Assembly: GCA_017558145.1 (NCBI GenBank) | Contig: JAFYWF010000030.1 | Span: 1 to 47,218 of the forward strand | Reading direction: 5' to 3' | DNA length: 47,218 nucleotides | From: Lachnospiraceae bacterium | GTDB taxonomy: Bacteria > Bacillota > Clostridia > Lachnospirales > Lachnospiraceae | Part shown: in pieces, positions 22,981 through 30,734 of the stretch | Position numbering within the stretch: the first letter of the stretch is position 1 | Layout: each line of letters starts with the position of its first letter | Notes under the pieces: generated by a model | Database searches by the model: none | Seen by the model: only the letters and a program-made list of their open reading frames with translations | Told to the model about the DNA's origin: nothing | Position numbers and translations under genes: made by a program

Positions 22981-23103
22981 TTACCATCTACGTCTTCTGC
23001 GACGTCCCTTATGATTAATACCGCAACCATAACCTGCTGCTAATTGAAAAATAACTCCCAATGGTATATACGCTATAATTAACAAAATGATAAGTATCTG
23101 CAT
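22981..23103 (-). CDS. 40-residue membrane peptide with poly-Arg tail
   Basis: This short gene begins MQILIILLIIAYIPLGVIF, a single strong transmembrane helix, then a glycine/cysteine turn (AAGYGCG) and a tail of consecutive arginines ending in tryptophan (GRRRRRRW). The ATG at 23103 follows GAGAGGAGA with good spacing. A promoter block shared with the XRE gene lies 47 bases upstream. Its neighbour is an acidic EF-hand protein, so the basic tail may bind that acidic partner. Function is unknown; a small regulator or toxin-like membrane peptide are possibilities. Confidence 0.6.
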   Translation of the reverse strand: MQILIILLIIAYIPLGVIFQLAAGYGCGINHKGRRRRRRW

Positions 23104-23408
23104 ATCTGTTCTCCTCTCAACTTTCTATACAATTAAAAATAGGAATCAAGAAGAATTGCTTCTTTCTAATTCCTATTATAAACATGTGGTGTCCAATAAA
23201 ATGCCCTTTGTGCGTGGTGGTTGCAAACCTTAAATAAAGACAAAAAAGAAATCAGAATAGCTGGGTCTGCCATCTACTTTCTAATCTCATTAACATTTCC
23301 TTAGTGGTAATTTCTCCTATTGTGGAGGCATGGTTAATGAAGTTTGTTCAGTGTATATTTTCATCCAAGAAAAGTCAATGGTGTTTTTGGCTCGTTAACA
23401 TTTTTTCT
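23104..23408. other. 305-bp intergenic region with duplicated promoter block
   Basis: No gene is supported. It contains the promoter repeat at 23150-23236, driving the 40-residue peptide and EF-hand gene leftward. The remaining 170 bases up to the metallophosphoesterase stop show no clear hairpin or frame. Confidence 0.5.
23150..23236 (-). repeat. Promoter block, copy A (copy B at 27168)
   Basis: A 37-base stretch (23150-23186) is identical to 27168-27204, and similarity continues through CCAATAAAA to a GGTT-rich palindrome. On the minus strand it gives TATAAT followed by a leader hairpin (AGGAAT/ATTCCT outside, AGAAG/CTTCT inside). It sits in the 5' region of the 40-residue peptide gene. 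Confidence 0.7.
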
Positions 23409-23966
23409 TCATATTTTCCTTTCACATGCTTTATCTACCGTCATTCGATGAATACTTGAAATATCTGCAAGTACACCTTCTTTGATAATTTTCCCAAGAT
23501 TTATCGGAGTATATTCACATACATTTGCTGCCAAATTAATGTGCTTACATCCCTTTTTGTATGGTTCCACATTATTATGATCATGACCATGTATATTCAA
23601 GCACCATGGCAATCCATACACAGGCTCATGTGATAACAATATTTTCTCAGCTATAAAAAGTGGACCTGTATAGATTTCATCAAAGTAATTCTTATATGCA
23701 CCTTTTGTATCATGATTTCCGAGAATCAAAATCTTCTTTCTCGCCTTGATATCTTTGATATACTCCGGACTTCCAACGTCTCCCAAGCAGATAAATGTAT
23801 CGTTTTTCATTACTATCCCATTGATTATTTCAATCTGTTCCTGTGGAGTAATCCAGTCCGGACTCATAAACTTGCAATCCGTATCATCAAAATGTAAATC
23901 TGATAATATGTAAACAGAGCCTTTCTCTGACCAGTGGCGGAACGGTTCGTATAGTGTTGGTATCAT
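23409..23966 (-). CDS. Calcineurin-like metallophosphoesterase
   Basis: The 185-residue protein has all metal-binding motifs of the calcineurin-like fold: SDLHFDD (D23, H25), LGDVGS (D63), GNHD (83-86), LLSHEP (H113) and GHDH (127-130). The short length fits the YfcE/phage-type phosphoesterase group, which acts on phosphodiesters or phosphoproteins. The ATG overlaps the stop of the zinc-ribbon gene by 4 bases (ATGA), so the two are translationally coupled. It closes the accessory cluster that starts with the XRE regulator. The substrate is unknown. Confidence 0.88.
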   Translation of the reverse strand: MIPTLYEPFRHWSEKGSVYILSDLHFDDTDCKFMSPDWITPQEQIEIINGIVMKNDTFICLGDVGSPEYIKDIKARKKILILGNHDTKGAYKNYFDEIYTGPLFIAEKILLSHEPVYGLPWCLNIHGHDHNNVEPYKKGCKHINLAANVCEYTPINLGKIIKEGVLADISSIHRMTVDKACERKI

Positions 23967-24247
23967 GGTCTATTTTCCTCCTTCGGTATAATTCTTTCAG
24001 GTTCTCCCTGAATTCTCTTAATCGTTTCCCTCTGCTGTTGTGATAACTCCGATACACTCTTCTTTTCCAATACCAATGCCCACCATACCGTGAGATTTAT
24101 AGGACAATTCTCGCATGTTCGTGGTCCTACAATTCCAAAGCCTCCCATTCTCGGCGGATAGTCCCAGCCTTCATTAAAAGCTTCCTCCGGCGTCATTATT
24201 TCCGTCTTGCCACATACTTCACAAATATGTATTAGTTTCTTTTCCAT
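23963..24247 (-). CDS. Small zinc-ribbon protein
   Basis: The 94-residue protein has paired cysteines C9-x2-C12 (HICEVCGK) and C45-x2-C48 (RTCENCP), suggesting one zinc site. Between them lies MTPEEAFNEGWDYPPRMGG, and a glutamine-rich helix follows. The ATG at 24247 lies 6 nt after GGAGG; the longer frame from 24286 runs through a palindrome and has no site. It is coupled to the metallophosphoesterase by a 4-base overlap. Proteins of this look are common in Lachnospiraceae accessory regions, without known function. Confidence 0.75.
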   Translation of the reverse strand: MEKKLIHICEVCGKTEIMTPEEAFNEGWDYPPRMGGFGIVGPRTCENCPINLTVWWALVLEKKSVSELSQQQRETIKRIQGEPERIIPKEENRP

Positions 24248-24267
24248 TATGTTTCCTCCTCTTGATA

Positions 24268-24282
24268 TCACAAATTGTGACC
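24268..24282. promoter_or_regulatory. Palindromic site TCACAAATTGTGACC
   Basis: The core TCACAA-A-TTGTGA is a 6-bp inverted repeat just upstream of the zinc-ribbon gene. It matches the palindrome inside the ORF6N gene (25366-25382) and one at 27236-27252. Possible operator. Confidence 0.4.
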
Positions 24283-24287
24283 TCAAG

Positions 24288-24677
24288 TTAGCATATACAA
24301 TTCAACACTATCCTAATTATCATCTCCTTATCCTCATCCCTAGATTTTTCTATCATAAGGATAAGCGCAACCAATAACGCATCACTGATTCTTTTTTCTC
24401 CATCAACATACAGCGCATTGTTCCACTCCAAAAACAGTAAGAACTTGATTGCAGCCATTTGCTTATTGCAGTCATACCAAACCGGATTCTTTATCATGTC
24501 ATACAACATGCCTACTGCCACTTCTTCGATGCTTTCATTCCCGTCATAGTATGTCCCCTCCGGACAAGTCAGTGTATAATGGTCGTATGCGTCTAATATT
24601 TCTAAGGTATCCTTATATGCATCTTTTAACACTTCTTCCTTTTCTTTGGTGATTGCGGTGATTTTATTCTCTTCCAT
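24288..24677 (-). CDS. Degenerate Fic/Doc-like protein
   Basis: The 129-residue protein resembles the C-terminal half of Fic/Doc proteins of the RhuM-associated type. NPVWYDCNKQMAAIKFLLFL stands where Fic has HPFxDGNKR followed by a hydrophobic helix, and it ends in a helix like LVALILMIEKS. In the motif (64-73) the catalytic histidine is asparagine, the phosphate-binding glycine is cysteine and the arginine is glutamine, so AMP-transfer is very unlikely. The ATG at 24677 follows GGAGG by 8 nt and overlaps the ORF6N gene by 14 bases. It may be an inactive regulator or antitoxin partner of the ORF6N protein. The family call is by eye. Confidence 0.6.
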   Translation of the reverse strand: MEENKITAITKEKEEVLKDAYKDTLEILDAYDHYTLTCPEGTYYDGNESIEEVAVGMLYDMIKNPVWYDCNKQMAAIKFLLFLEWNNALYVDGEKRISDALLVALILMIEKSRDEDKEMIIRIVLNCIC

Positions 24678-25629
24678 CGTTAGTACCTCCGTTATCTTCC
24701 TTTTTTATCCGATTCAAAATATCACGTATATTTTCCCGGTCCTCAATTCTATTAATCGCAAAACACTTTTTACCGGCATCCTTAAGAGAAGCACCTATGT
24801 GATACCCCCAACTTTCATCTATAATCAAAAATCTATCATGGAATTCTTCCGTGTAATTTACACTCAAGGCCGGATACTGCTGATTAAAATTATTAATATC
24901 CGTCGGCGATAACTTTGTCCTTTTCACGGTATATATCTGTGCTTTTACATTTTCTTGTTTCTTCGCTAATATATTAAGCGTTCCCACATCCACATAATTA
25001 TCTATCAGGACAATTTCCGTTTTTGCCTTTGCAATTAATTCTGCCAAAAGGCTAAAGGCATCATAAATCTGTCCCTCAAAAAATATTTTTTGCGATACTT
25101 CTTCATGTTCTGATATGTATGTAAATATCTTATCGAATTTCTCATCAGCATCTTTTTGATATATCAGTTGCTTCACTTCAATCTCATTTATTCTGTTTAA
25201 TACTAGAGAATTGTTCGCCATAAAACGGCGCATTTCCACGAACGTATTCATAATTTTTATACTAACTTGTATCGCTATATCACTTCGCAATACAGCTGAA
25301 AGCATGGCTATTCCTTGTTCGGTGAAGACGTATGGTAAATATCGACGACCACCCTTTCCCTTTGAGGTCACAATTTGTGACCTCAAAGAGTTGTATTCTT
25401 CTCTTTCTAATTGAAAACAAAACTCTTTGGGAAATCGCTCCATGTTTCTTTTAACAGCTTGATTAAACACTTTTGTTTCTACCTGATATAATTCTGCCAA
25501 ATCACTATCTAACATTACCTGTTGTCCACGAATCACATATATTAAATTCTTAATGGTTGTTTCACTAATAGCCATCTCCAATTCCGTTTTAGTTCTCTGC
25601 ACAACCAATTCTTTTGTCTTTTCGCTCAT
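24664..25629 (-). CDS. ORF6N (KilA-N-like) DNA-binding protein, PLD-like C-terminus
   Basis: Residues 24-113 match the phage ORF6N domain (VIRGQQVMLDSDLAELYQV, VKRNMERFPKEFCFQL, GGRRYLPYVFTEQGIAMLS), a DNA-binding module frequent on mobile elements. A coiled linker follows, then a region from about 180 like a phospholipase-D-type fold (EIVLIDNYVDVGTLNIL, EFHDRFLIIDE, HIGASLKDAG). The HxK pair reads HDR, so nuclease activity is doubtful. The ATG at 25629 follows GGAGG by 6 nt and overlaps the AAA+ gene by 41 bases. The DNA encoding residues 81-90 is itself a 27-base palindrome that recurs as a candidate operator nearby. Confidence 0.85.
   Translation of the reverse strand: MSEKTKELVVQRTKTELEMAISETTIKNLIYVIRGQQVMLDSDLAELYQVETKVFNQAVKRNMERFPKEFCFQLEREEYNSLRSQIVTSKGKGGRRYLPYVFTEQGIAMLSAVLRSDIAIQVSIKIMNTFVEMRRFMANNSLVLNRINEIEVKQLIYQKDADEKFDKIFTYISEHEEVSQKIFFEGQIYDAFSLLAELIAKAKTEIVLIDNYVDVGTLNILAKKQENVKAQIYTVKRTKLSPTDINNFNQQYPALSVNYTEEFHDRFLIIDESWGYHIGASLKDAGKKCFAINRIEDRENIRDILNRIKKEDNGGTNDGRE
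25361..25387. repeat. Intragenic 13-bp inverted repeat, TTTGAGGTCACAA arms
   Basis: TTTGAGGTCACAA and its exact complement are separated by one T, inside the ORF6N coding sequence (residues 81-90). The core GGTCACAATTTGTGACC recurs at 24268-24282 and, with three changes, at 27236-27252. A protein-binding site is possible. Confidence 0.6.
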
Positions 25630-26725
25630 GATTTTCCTCCTTCACTATGTAATGAACCGAGTTTTTCTTACTCTTAACAAATGCTAAGTATTTTGGCGTA
25701 GACTTTTCTATCTTCACATCATCTTCATAATCATCGTAATCCAGCAACAGTAAATCCCCCGGTATAACAACTGCTCCTTTTTCCATATCATAATGCAGAT
25801 GGTGTTTTTCGAATTTTACATCGACTGCGGACGCCCCTTGTTTCGTTTGCATTGTAATCCAGTCGTAACCTCTTTCTTCATATAGATTTGTTCGATAGTT
25901 ATATCTATGAAGCACCTCTCCATTTTCGAAATATAGATACACATCATACTCTTCCAAATCCACATTCAAAATATTTAATTCGGTAATTGCTTCAGCAAAT
26001 GTACTGCCCTGATTCAATTCAAATGCGATTGCTCTTAAGCAGTCATAATTCAAATTAATACGCCCAGCAAATTCAATCACCTTTTCAATTTCGCCGTAGA
26101 ATTGTTTTTCTAATTTGTCATTTAGATATTCCCGGATTGCTTCTGCAGTAGGATATTCAAACCGGAAATGATAATGAAAACGCCCCGGTCTGTTTAAAAT
26201 GTAATCATTCAATCCTCGCAATTCATTACACGTTACAATATACATTTTCTTTCCGCCAGCAGTTCCGTCAAAAAGACTCAGTAGCTTTGCCTGCTCATCA
26301 TTTTCCTTATTCGACTTAAATGTCTTATCAAACTCATCAAATAGAACTACGCATTCTTGTTCTATTTTTTCAATAAAATGGGCTATTCCCCGATATGCCT
26401 CATCCGCAATCAGCACCGGATAGCCTTTCTCTAAAGCCTTTTGACATAATAGTTTTGCAAATATTGATTTTCCAATTCCTTTGTCACCACTTAAGATAGT
26501 TCCTAAACTTCTTTGAAATACTTCAAATGCACGCAAAACTTTATTCACCTTGTTCTCGTAAACACCGTATATCTTTTCACGTACCTCAATATTGGTATGC
26601 TCTGTCAAATAGAAACCATCCTTTTCGTTATACAAGACAACATACGTCTTTACCGGTAACAAATCATACGTTTCAACCTCATCCGTTGAAATAGAATACC
26701 TTTCTCCAATCCTAATTACTCGCAT
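25589..26725 (-). CDS. AAA+ ATPase behind sequestering hairpin
   Basis: This 378-residue P-loop ATPase has Walker A GDKGIGKS (80-87), Walker B VVLFDEFDK (126-134), a sensor-1-like MYIVTCNE and the arginine segment LNRPGRFHYHF. The C-terminal 130 residues are unrecognised. Proteins like this occur in phage and mobile-element clusters as remodelling ATPases. The ATG at 26725 is 7 nt after a perfect AGGAGG, but that site lies in the 3' arm of a 14-bp hairpin followed by seven T. Expression is therefore probably conditional. The 3' end overlaps the ORF6N gene by 41 bases. Confidence 0.8.
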   Translation of the reverse strand: MRVIRIGERYSISTDEVETYDLLPVKTYVVLYNEKDGFYLTEHTNIEVREKIYGVYENKVNKVLRAFEVFQRSLGTILSGDKGIGKSIFAKLLCQKALEKGYPVLIADEAYRGIAHFIEKIEQECVVLFDEFDKTFKSNKENDEQAKLLSLFDGTAGGKKMYIVTCNELRGLNDYILNRPGRFHYHFRFEYPTAEAIREYLNDKLEKQFYGEIEKVIEFAGRINLNYDCLRAIAFELNQGSTFAEAITELNILNVDLEEYDVYLYFENGEVLHRYNYRTNLYEERGYDWITMQTKQGASAVDVKFEKHHLHYDMEKGAVVIPGDLLLLDYDDYEDDVKIEKSTPKYLAFVKSKKNSVHYIVKEENHERKDKRIGCAEN

Positions 26726-26770
26726 AAAAAAACCTCCTACAAAATGTTTATACTTCCATTTTGTAAGAGG
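26726..26770 (-). promoter_or_regulatory. Hairpin sequestering AGGAGG, possible attenuator
   Basis: On the minus strand CCTCTTACAAAATG (26757-26770) pairs over 14 bp, with one G-U, with CATTTTGTAGGAGG (26733-26746) around a 10-nt loop. Seven T then follow, then the AAA+ ATG. The stem hides the ribosome-binding site, and stem plus T-run also has the form of an intrinsic terminator. It could be a riboregulator, thermosensor or attenuator. Confidence 0.7.
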
Positions 26771-26805
26771 ATTCTGTCCTTGTCATTCCAATCGTGCTTT
26801 AATTT

Positions 26806-27126
26806 TTAAGCAGCTAATACCCTATTTAGTTGTTTACAGTAAGCATACAATCTTCTGGTTCTTGGATTTTCTATGATTACAACCGGCTCTGGCACAATTG
26901 CTTTTCTATTTCCACAAATAATTTCATCAATAGAAACCTGAAGCAATTGGCTCAATGCATACAGATTGTCAACTGTTGGCATATTTAGACCGTTGCACCA
27001 GTTATATACACTTTGTATACTTCCAAGATTTAAAAATTCTTTTATATCTTTCGGAGTAATTCCACGCTTGTCCATGATTCGATGGAGATTGACTCCGGTT
27101 TCTCTGAGATTGATTGTTGGGAACAT
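26806..27126 (-). CDS. XRE-family transcriptional regulator
   Basis: The 106-residue protein has a helix-turn-helix of the Cro/CI type at about 12-62 (NLHRIMDKRGITPKDIKEFL, SIQSVYNWCNGLNMPTVDN, LYALSQLLQVSIDEII). A short C-terminal tail follows (NPRTRRLYAYCKQLNRVLAA). The ATG at 27126 follows AAAGGA at 9 nt. Its promoter block is duplicated in front of the 40-residue peptide gene. It heads the cluster to 23.4 kb and is the obvious candidate to bind the shared palindromes, including one at 27236. Complete. Confidence 0.85.
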   Translation of the reverse strand: MFPTINLRETGVNLHRIMDKRGITPKDIKEFLNLGSIQSVYNWCNGLNMPTVDNLYALSQLLQVSIDEIICGNRKAIVPEPVVIIENPRTRRLYAYCKQLNRVLAA

Positions 27127-27167
27127 GGTACACTTCCTTTCTCCATAATATACTTCAAATTTATCAG

Positions 27168-27252
27168 GAAGAATTGCTTCTTTCTAATTCCTATTATAAA
27201 CATGGTATGTCCAATAAAACTCCCTCTTGCGTTCTGGTTACAAAATGTGACC
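27168..27252 (-). repeat. Promoter block, copy B, with palindrome GGTTACAAAATGTGACC
   Basis: Bases 27168-27204 are identical to 23150-23186. The block carries TATAAT on the minus strand and the start of the XRE leader. The palindrome at 27236-27252 (GGTTACA/TGTGACC, three-base centre) would lie around the -35 region or just upstream. Confidence 0.65.
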
Positions 27253-27293
27253 AATTTTGCATCTTTACACAAGCTTTCTCAGTCTTTTATCCC

Positions 27294-28748
27294 TTATTCA
27301 CTTTTCAATTCCTGTGCCAACATGTAAATATTAGAAAGCGTATCAGATACTTTATTCATGTTATCAACCGACTGTTCCATACGGCTTGCACCTTCATCCG
27401 ATGCTTCCACCACATCCTTACTACTTTCGGATAATCCTGTGATTTCCTCTGCAATTACATTGGTAGAATCCATAATGTCGCCAACAATCTTTTCAAAACT
27501 CTGGATTATAGTTATCAGTTCATTTACGCCACCATCAATGGCCTCAAATTTATCCTTAGTTTCATCAATCAAACGATTCTGTTTTCCAATAGAATCTACA
27601 GAATTTCCTATACTATTCGTTACACTTTCAACGTCACTACTCAATTCATTTAAAATAACCGATATGTTTTCTGTTGCCTGTTTTGTCTGCTCTGATAATA
27701 CTCTGATTTCATCTGCAACCACTGCAAAACCCCTTCCTGCTTCACCGGCTCTCGCAGCTTCTATCGAAGCATTAAGTGCCAGCAAATTGGTCTTGGAAGA
27801 AATATCTACAATCGTACTTAATATGTCAGCAACTTTTGCGGTTCTTTCATTCAGTTCTTTTACATACGCTACGGTTTCACTATTATTTTTTTCTACACTC
27901 TGTGCATGGTTATGTAATTCTTCCATCGCTTCCGCACCTTCTTTTACTTCTTTCAGTGCTTCCGCAGATGCTTCCACCATTTTCTCAGTTTGTTCCATTG
28001 CATCCTGTGTATTCTGCTGAATATCTTGGCAACGTTGTGCTTGTTCTTGTATAGACTGGGTTGTGAGTCCAATACTTGATGCAATGCTCTGCATGGATGC
28101 ATTACTAACATTAATTGCACCTGACAGCTCCTTTATATATCTATCTGCCACATCAAAATTGGATACAATGTCCTCTGAAATATGAGACATTTTTTCTGCT
28201 ATTGCTAACTGTGTTCTTGCACTTGCCTCTACGGATTCTATATTTTCTTTATCAAAAAGCATTTGTAATTTTGTTACATAGAATACCGCTGTTAATATGA
28301 ATATTAAAATAAAAACGGTAGTACCTGCTTCAACAGCAGCGATAGACCCACTTGTAACCAACACAGCAATTTTTCCAATAACCATTACCATGGTACTTAC
28401 ACCACATGCCAAGGTTATTATCATATTCATATATGCCATACTCATTACGATTACAGCAATGGCAATCATATAATATACAATGGCATCTATACAAATAATC
28501 ATAACAACGGAAGTGGCTAATGTTGACACTATCATACCTATACCACATTTTCTTGTGCCCTTAAATTTCAAATAAAAGATTATGTTAAACAAAGCGCCAA
28601 CAACACAAGCTCCTGTTGTTATATACACAGGGAGTGTGGCAGAATTAGACACTATGGAGCCTAACATATTCAAGAAAATTCCAGTAAGGATGATTAAGGA
28701 GACCGGTAATACTTTTGAGTCCGCTTTGCGATATTGCTTTTCTGTCAT
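27294..28748 (-). CDS. Methyl-accepting chemotaxis protein
   Basis: The N-terminal 180 residues hold about five to six hydrophobic segments (for example [31 protein letters not shown]) and no periplasmic sensor domain. The cytoplasmic part is a coiled-coil signalling domain with the MCP hairpin tip [20 protein letters not shown]. The tip would bind CheW and CheA. The start at 28748 is 7 nt after GAGG; an ATG at 28778 lacks a site. The gene stands alone. Because the sensor is membrane-embedded, it may respond to membrane or energy state. Confidence 0.92.
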   Translation of the reverse strand: MTEKQYRKADSKVLPVSLIILTGIFLNMLGSIVSNSATLPVYITTGACVVGALFNIIFYLKFKGTRKCGIGMIVSTLATSVVMIICIDAIVYYMIAIAVIVMSMAYMNMIITLACGVSTMVMVIGKIAVLVTSGSIAAVEAGTTVFILIFILTAVFYVTKLQMLFDKENIESVEASARTQLAIAEKMSHISEDIVSNFDVADRYIKELSGAINVSNASMQSIASSIGLTTQSIQEQAQRCQDIQQNTQDAMEQTEKMVEASAEALKEVKEGAEAMEELHNHAQSVEKNNSETVAYVKELNERTAKVADILSTIVDISSKTNLLALNASIEAARAGEAGRGFAVVADEIRVLSEQTKQATENISVILNELSSDVESVTNSIGNSVDSIGKQNRLIDETKDKFEAIDGGVNELITIIQSFEKIVGDIMDSTNVIAEEITGLSESSKDVVEASDEGASRMEQSVDNMNKVSDTLSNIYMLAQELKSE

Positions 28749-28851
28749 TTTAGGTCCTCTTTTCTCTTTTGATTTCACCTATAGTTAACCAAAAGTTTTT
28801 TTATTCTACATTAATACAATATTACCACTACACATATATACTAGCAAGTTA

Positions 28852-29604
28852 CTATTTATTTCCTTTTTCACCCTCTACCCAACTTTCCCCCGTCAAATAG
28901 TTAATCTCTATTCCCGGTTGTACATTATAGCAATACACACAAAAACTTAGTCCTTCCCCCTGATCTTCCACAGAGGCTGCTTCTATCAAAACTCCACTTG
29001 CAATCAAATTTTTTCCTTCATAGATGGGTGTCACTCGATACAAAACATGATGATTGGTTCTATCAATATAGTTAGCTACCATTTCCTCCAATGGTAACAT
29101 CCCATAGATATTCATATATCGGGTTCCTGTAATCAGATTCTTTTCATTGGCATTTTCTCCGGTGAGACACCATGCAATTAAATGACAACGATTATATAGA
29201 TATAAATCATTAATAAGTTCTGGATACTTCACGGTATGCCAACCGGCAGGCTTGATCATACCAATTTCTCCACGCTCCCCTGTTGGCATTGATTCTTTGC
29301 CTACACATGCAAAAGCAACTCCACATCGCCCCAAAGAATCTAATTGACTGTAGGTTTCAAAAGCCTTTACCTGAAAATCTTCCTCCTCAAAAAAAGGAAC
29401 ATTATGATTTACCGTAACATACGGCTCCCCACTATATTCTTCCATATTCCACTCAATTTGCCTTGTTGGATAGGAATACTTTTTTACTCCATAGCAAAAA
29501 ACAACGCTGAAAACTCCAAGCAGTAAAATAAAATAAGTAACTCTTGTATGGCCTTTCCTTTTTCGTTTTGCTCCTCGTTTTTCTTTCCTTATTTTCTCTG
29601 TCAA
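28852..29604 (-). CDS. Membrane-anchored DNA/RNA non-specific endonuclease
   Basis: After a very basic N-terminus, a membrane anchor (TYFILLLGVFSVVFCYGV, residues 23-40) places the domain outside the cell. The nuclease domain of the NucA/EndA beta-beta-alpha-metal type shows H141 (NRCHLIAW) and N156 (NEKNLITGTRYMN) as the expected catalytic and metal residues. Such enzymes degrade extracellular DNA or support uptake. The predicted start is a TTG at 29604 close behind AAAGGA. It is followed rightward by a broken metallophosphoesterase gene on the same strand. Confidence 0.82.
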   Translation of the reverse strand: MTEKIRKEKRGAKRKRKGHTRVTYFILLLGVFSVVFCYGVKKYSYPTRQIEWNMEEYSGEPYVTVNHNVPFFEEEDFQVKAFETYSQLDSLGRCGVAFACVGKESMPTGERGEIGMIKPAGWHTVKYPELINDLYLYNRCHLIAWCLTGENANEKNLITGTRYMNIYGMLPLEEMVANYIDRTNHHVLYRVTPIYEGKNLIASGVLIEAASVEDQGEGLSFCVYCYNVQPGIEINYLTGESWVEGEKGNK

Positions 29605-29674
29605 ATTCCTTTACCTATTCTCTTCCTCTAACATTGTCACCAGAACCAGTAGATTGTTAACCTAGAATTTACTC

Positions 29675-30180
29675 TCATACAATTCTAATAATTTGCTCAT
29701 ACATTACCATTTCTTTAGTACTGACATCACCATCAATATGATAATGTCCGAAAAACCACTTCTTGAATGTTACACTTTGACCAATTTTCTCAAAATAATC
29801 ATTCAAATAATTCCCATAATATATCCCGCCACCAATCAGTCTTTCTGTACTGGAAGCACAACAGTGAGATACAATAAAATCCACTTGATTTCCATGAGCT
29901 TCTAAATTTCTTCTGCCTTCTTCCATTCTTCCACAGGATAGGAAGAAAGACGATCGAAATTTTCATGATTGCCATCCACAAATAACGTTGTAAAGGGCTT
30001 AGCTTCCAACCATTTCATCCACCACTTTTCACTAGAACTTTCGCCATCTTTATCCCATACTCCTCCAAAATCTCCACAGATAATTACAAAATCATCCTTT
30101 GTCATTTCTCTCTGGTTAGGAAAATTCTGTGTATTCAATTTCTTAAAATCGCCATGACAATCACCGGTTATATAAATCAC
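29675..30180 (-). pseudogene. Metallophosphoesterase, internal deletion and frameshift
   Basis: The 5' part (29902-30180) encodes the front half of a calcineurin-like phosphoesterase, with GDCHGD, IICGDFGG and VDGNHENFDRL, then stops. The 3' part (29675-29926), in another frame, encodes the back half with SHCCASST and FFGHYH. The middle of the usual protein of about 270 residues is missing. The break lies at a GAAGAATGGAAGAAGG stretch that fits both halves, pointing to recombination between short direct repeats. A functional enzyme is unlikely. The 5' part starts 2 bases past the preceding gene stop. Confidence 0.8.
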
Positions 30181-30182
30181 AC

Positions 30183-30662
30183 TTACATCTCCCCTTCATT
30201 GGCTTCTTCCATCTCAATCTGCTCTTCTCCGATTCCATCTTCAAACCGTACCCGCAACACCGCCTGAGACCAATTCACAGAAACACGTGCACGTTTATCT
30301 TTTACCTTAGCTTCCTGATCAAAAATATCTAGTAACTCCATCAGAACCTCTTTCGTCAGATACCCTCCTCGCCAGTGAAACAGCAACACCTTTCCTTTTT
30401 TCACTGCCTGCTTTGTTCGATTGCGCACTTCGTCCATAGTTGTCCAGGAAAGCTTCTTCTCCTTATAGTAAAAATGATCATTATCATTGCAAGCCGGACA
30501 ATCCATACGTATCATAAAATAAATATCTGATAATTCTTTTGTGGAAAGCATGGGTACAGCAAAGGAATCCTGTAAATTTAACAATCCCTCTTTGATTGCA
30601 TAATAGGCTTTCTGCTGTTCCTTGTTCAATTGTTCATAATAATAACTACCTGCCTTTGCCAT
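30183..30662 (-). CDS. Probable internally deleted transglutaminase-like protein
   Basis: The 159-residue frame begins MAKAGSYYYEQLNKEQQKAYY and ends with a strand-rich region (LFHWRGGYLTKEVLMELLDI, VSVNWSQAVLRVRFED). As I recall, Lachnospiraceae proteins with this start and end carry a transglutaminase core between them; that core, with its Cys-His-Asp residues, is absent. The open frame is intact, so it may be a shortened product or a decaying gene. The start at 30662 is 8 nt after AGG of AGGTGAGGA. It sits next to the broken metallophosphoesterase, with which it is co-oriented. Function is uncertain. Confidence 0.5.
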   Translation of the reverse strand: MAKAGSYYYEQLNKEQQKAYYAIKEGLLNLQDSFAVPMLSTKELSDIYFMIRMDCPACNDNDHFYYKEKKLSWTTMDEVRNRTKQAVKKGKVLLFHWRGGYLTKEVLMELLDIFDQEAKVKDKRARVSVNWSQAVLRVRFEDGIGEEQIEMEEANEGEM

Positions 30663-30686
30663 ATTCCTCACCTACTATTATATAAA

Positions 30687-30713
30687 ATGACAGGGACATT
30701 TCACCCCTGTCAT
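30687..30713 (-). terminator. Terminator of transporter gene
   Basis: ATGACAGGG pairs with CCCTGTCAT (9 bp, 9-nt loop) and on the minus strand is followed by TTTTATA, 22 bases past the transporter stop codon. Confidence 0.7.
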
Positions 30714-30734
30714 ATCCTCTCCTCTTTTATCACA

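Noticed and set aside
23409..30180. Two metallophosphoesterases as recent duplicates
   Set aside because: The intact 185-residue protein and the broken gene at 29.7-30.2 kb have different flanking motifs and belong to different subgroups.
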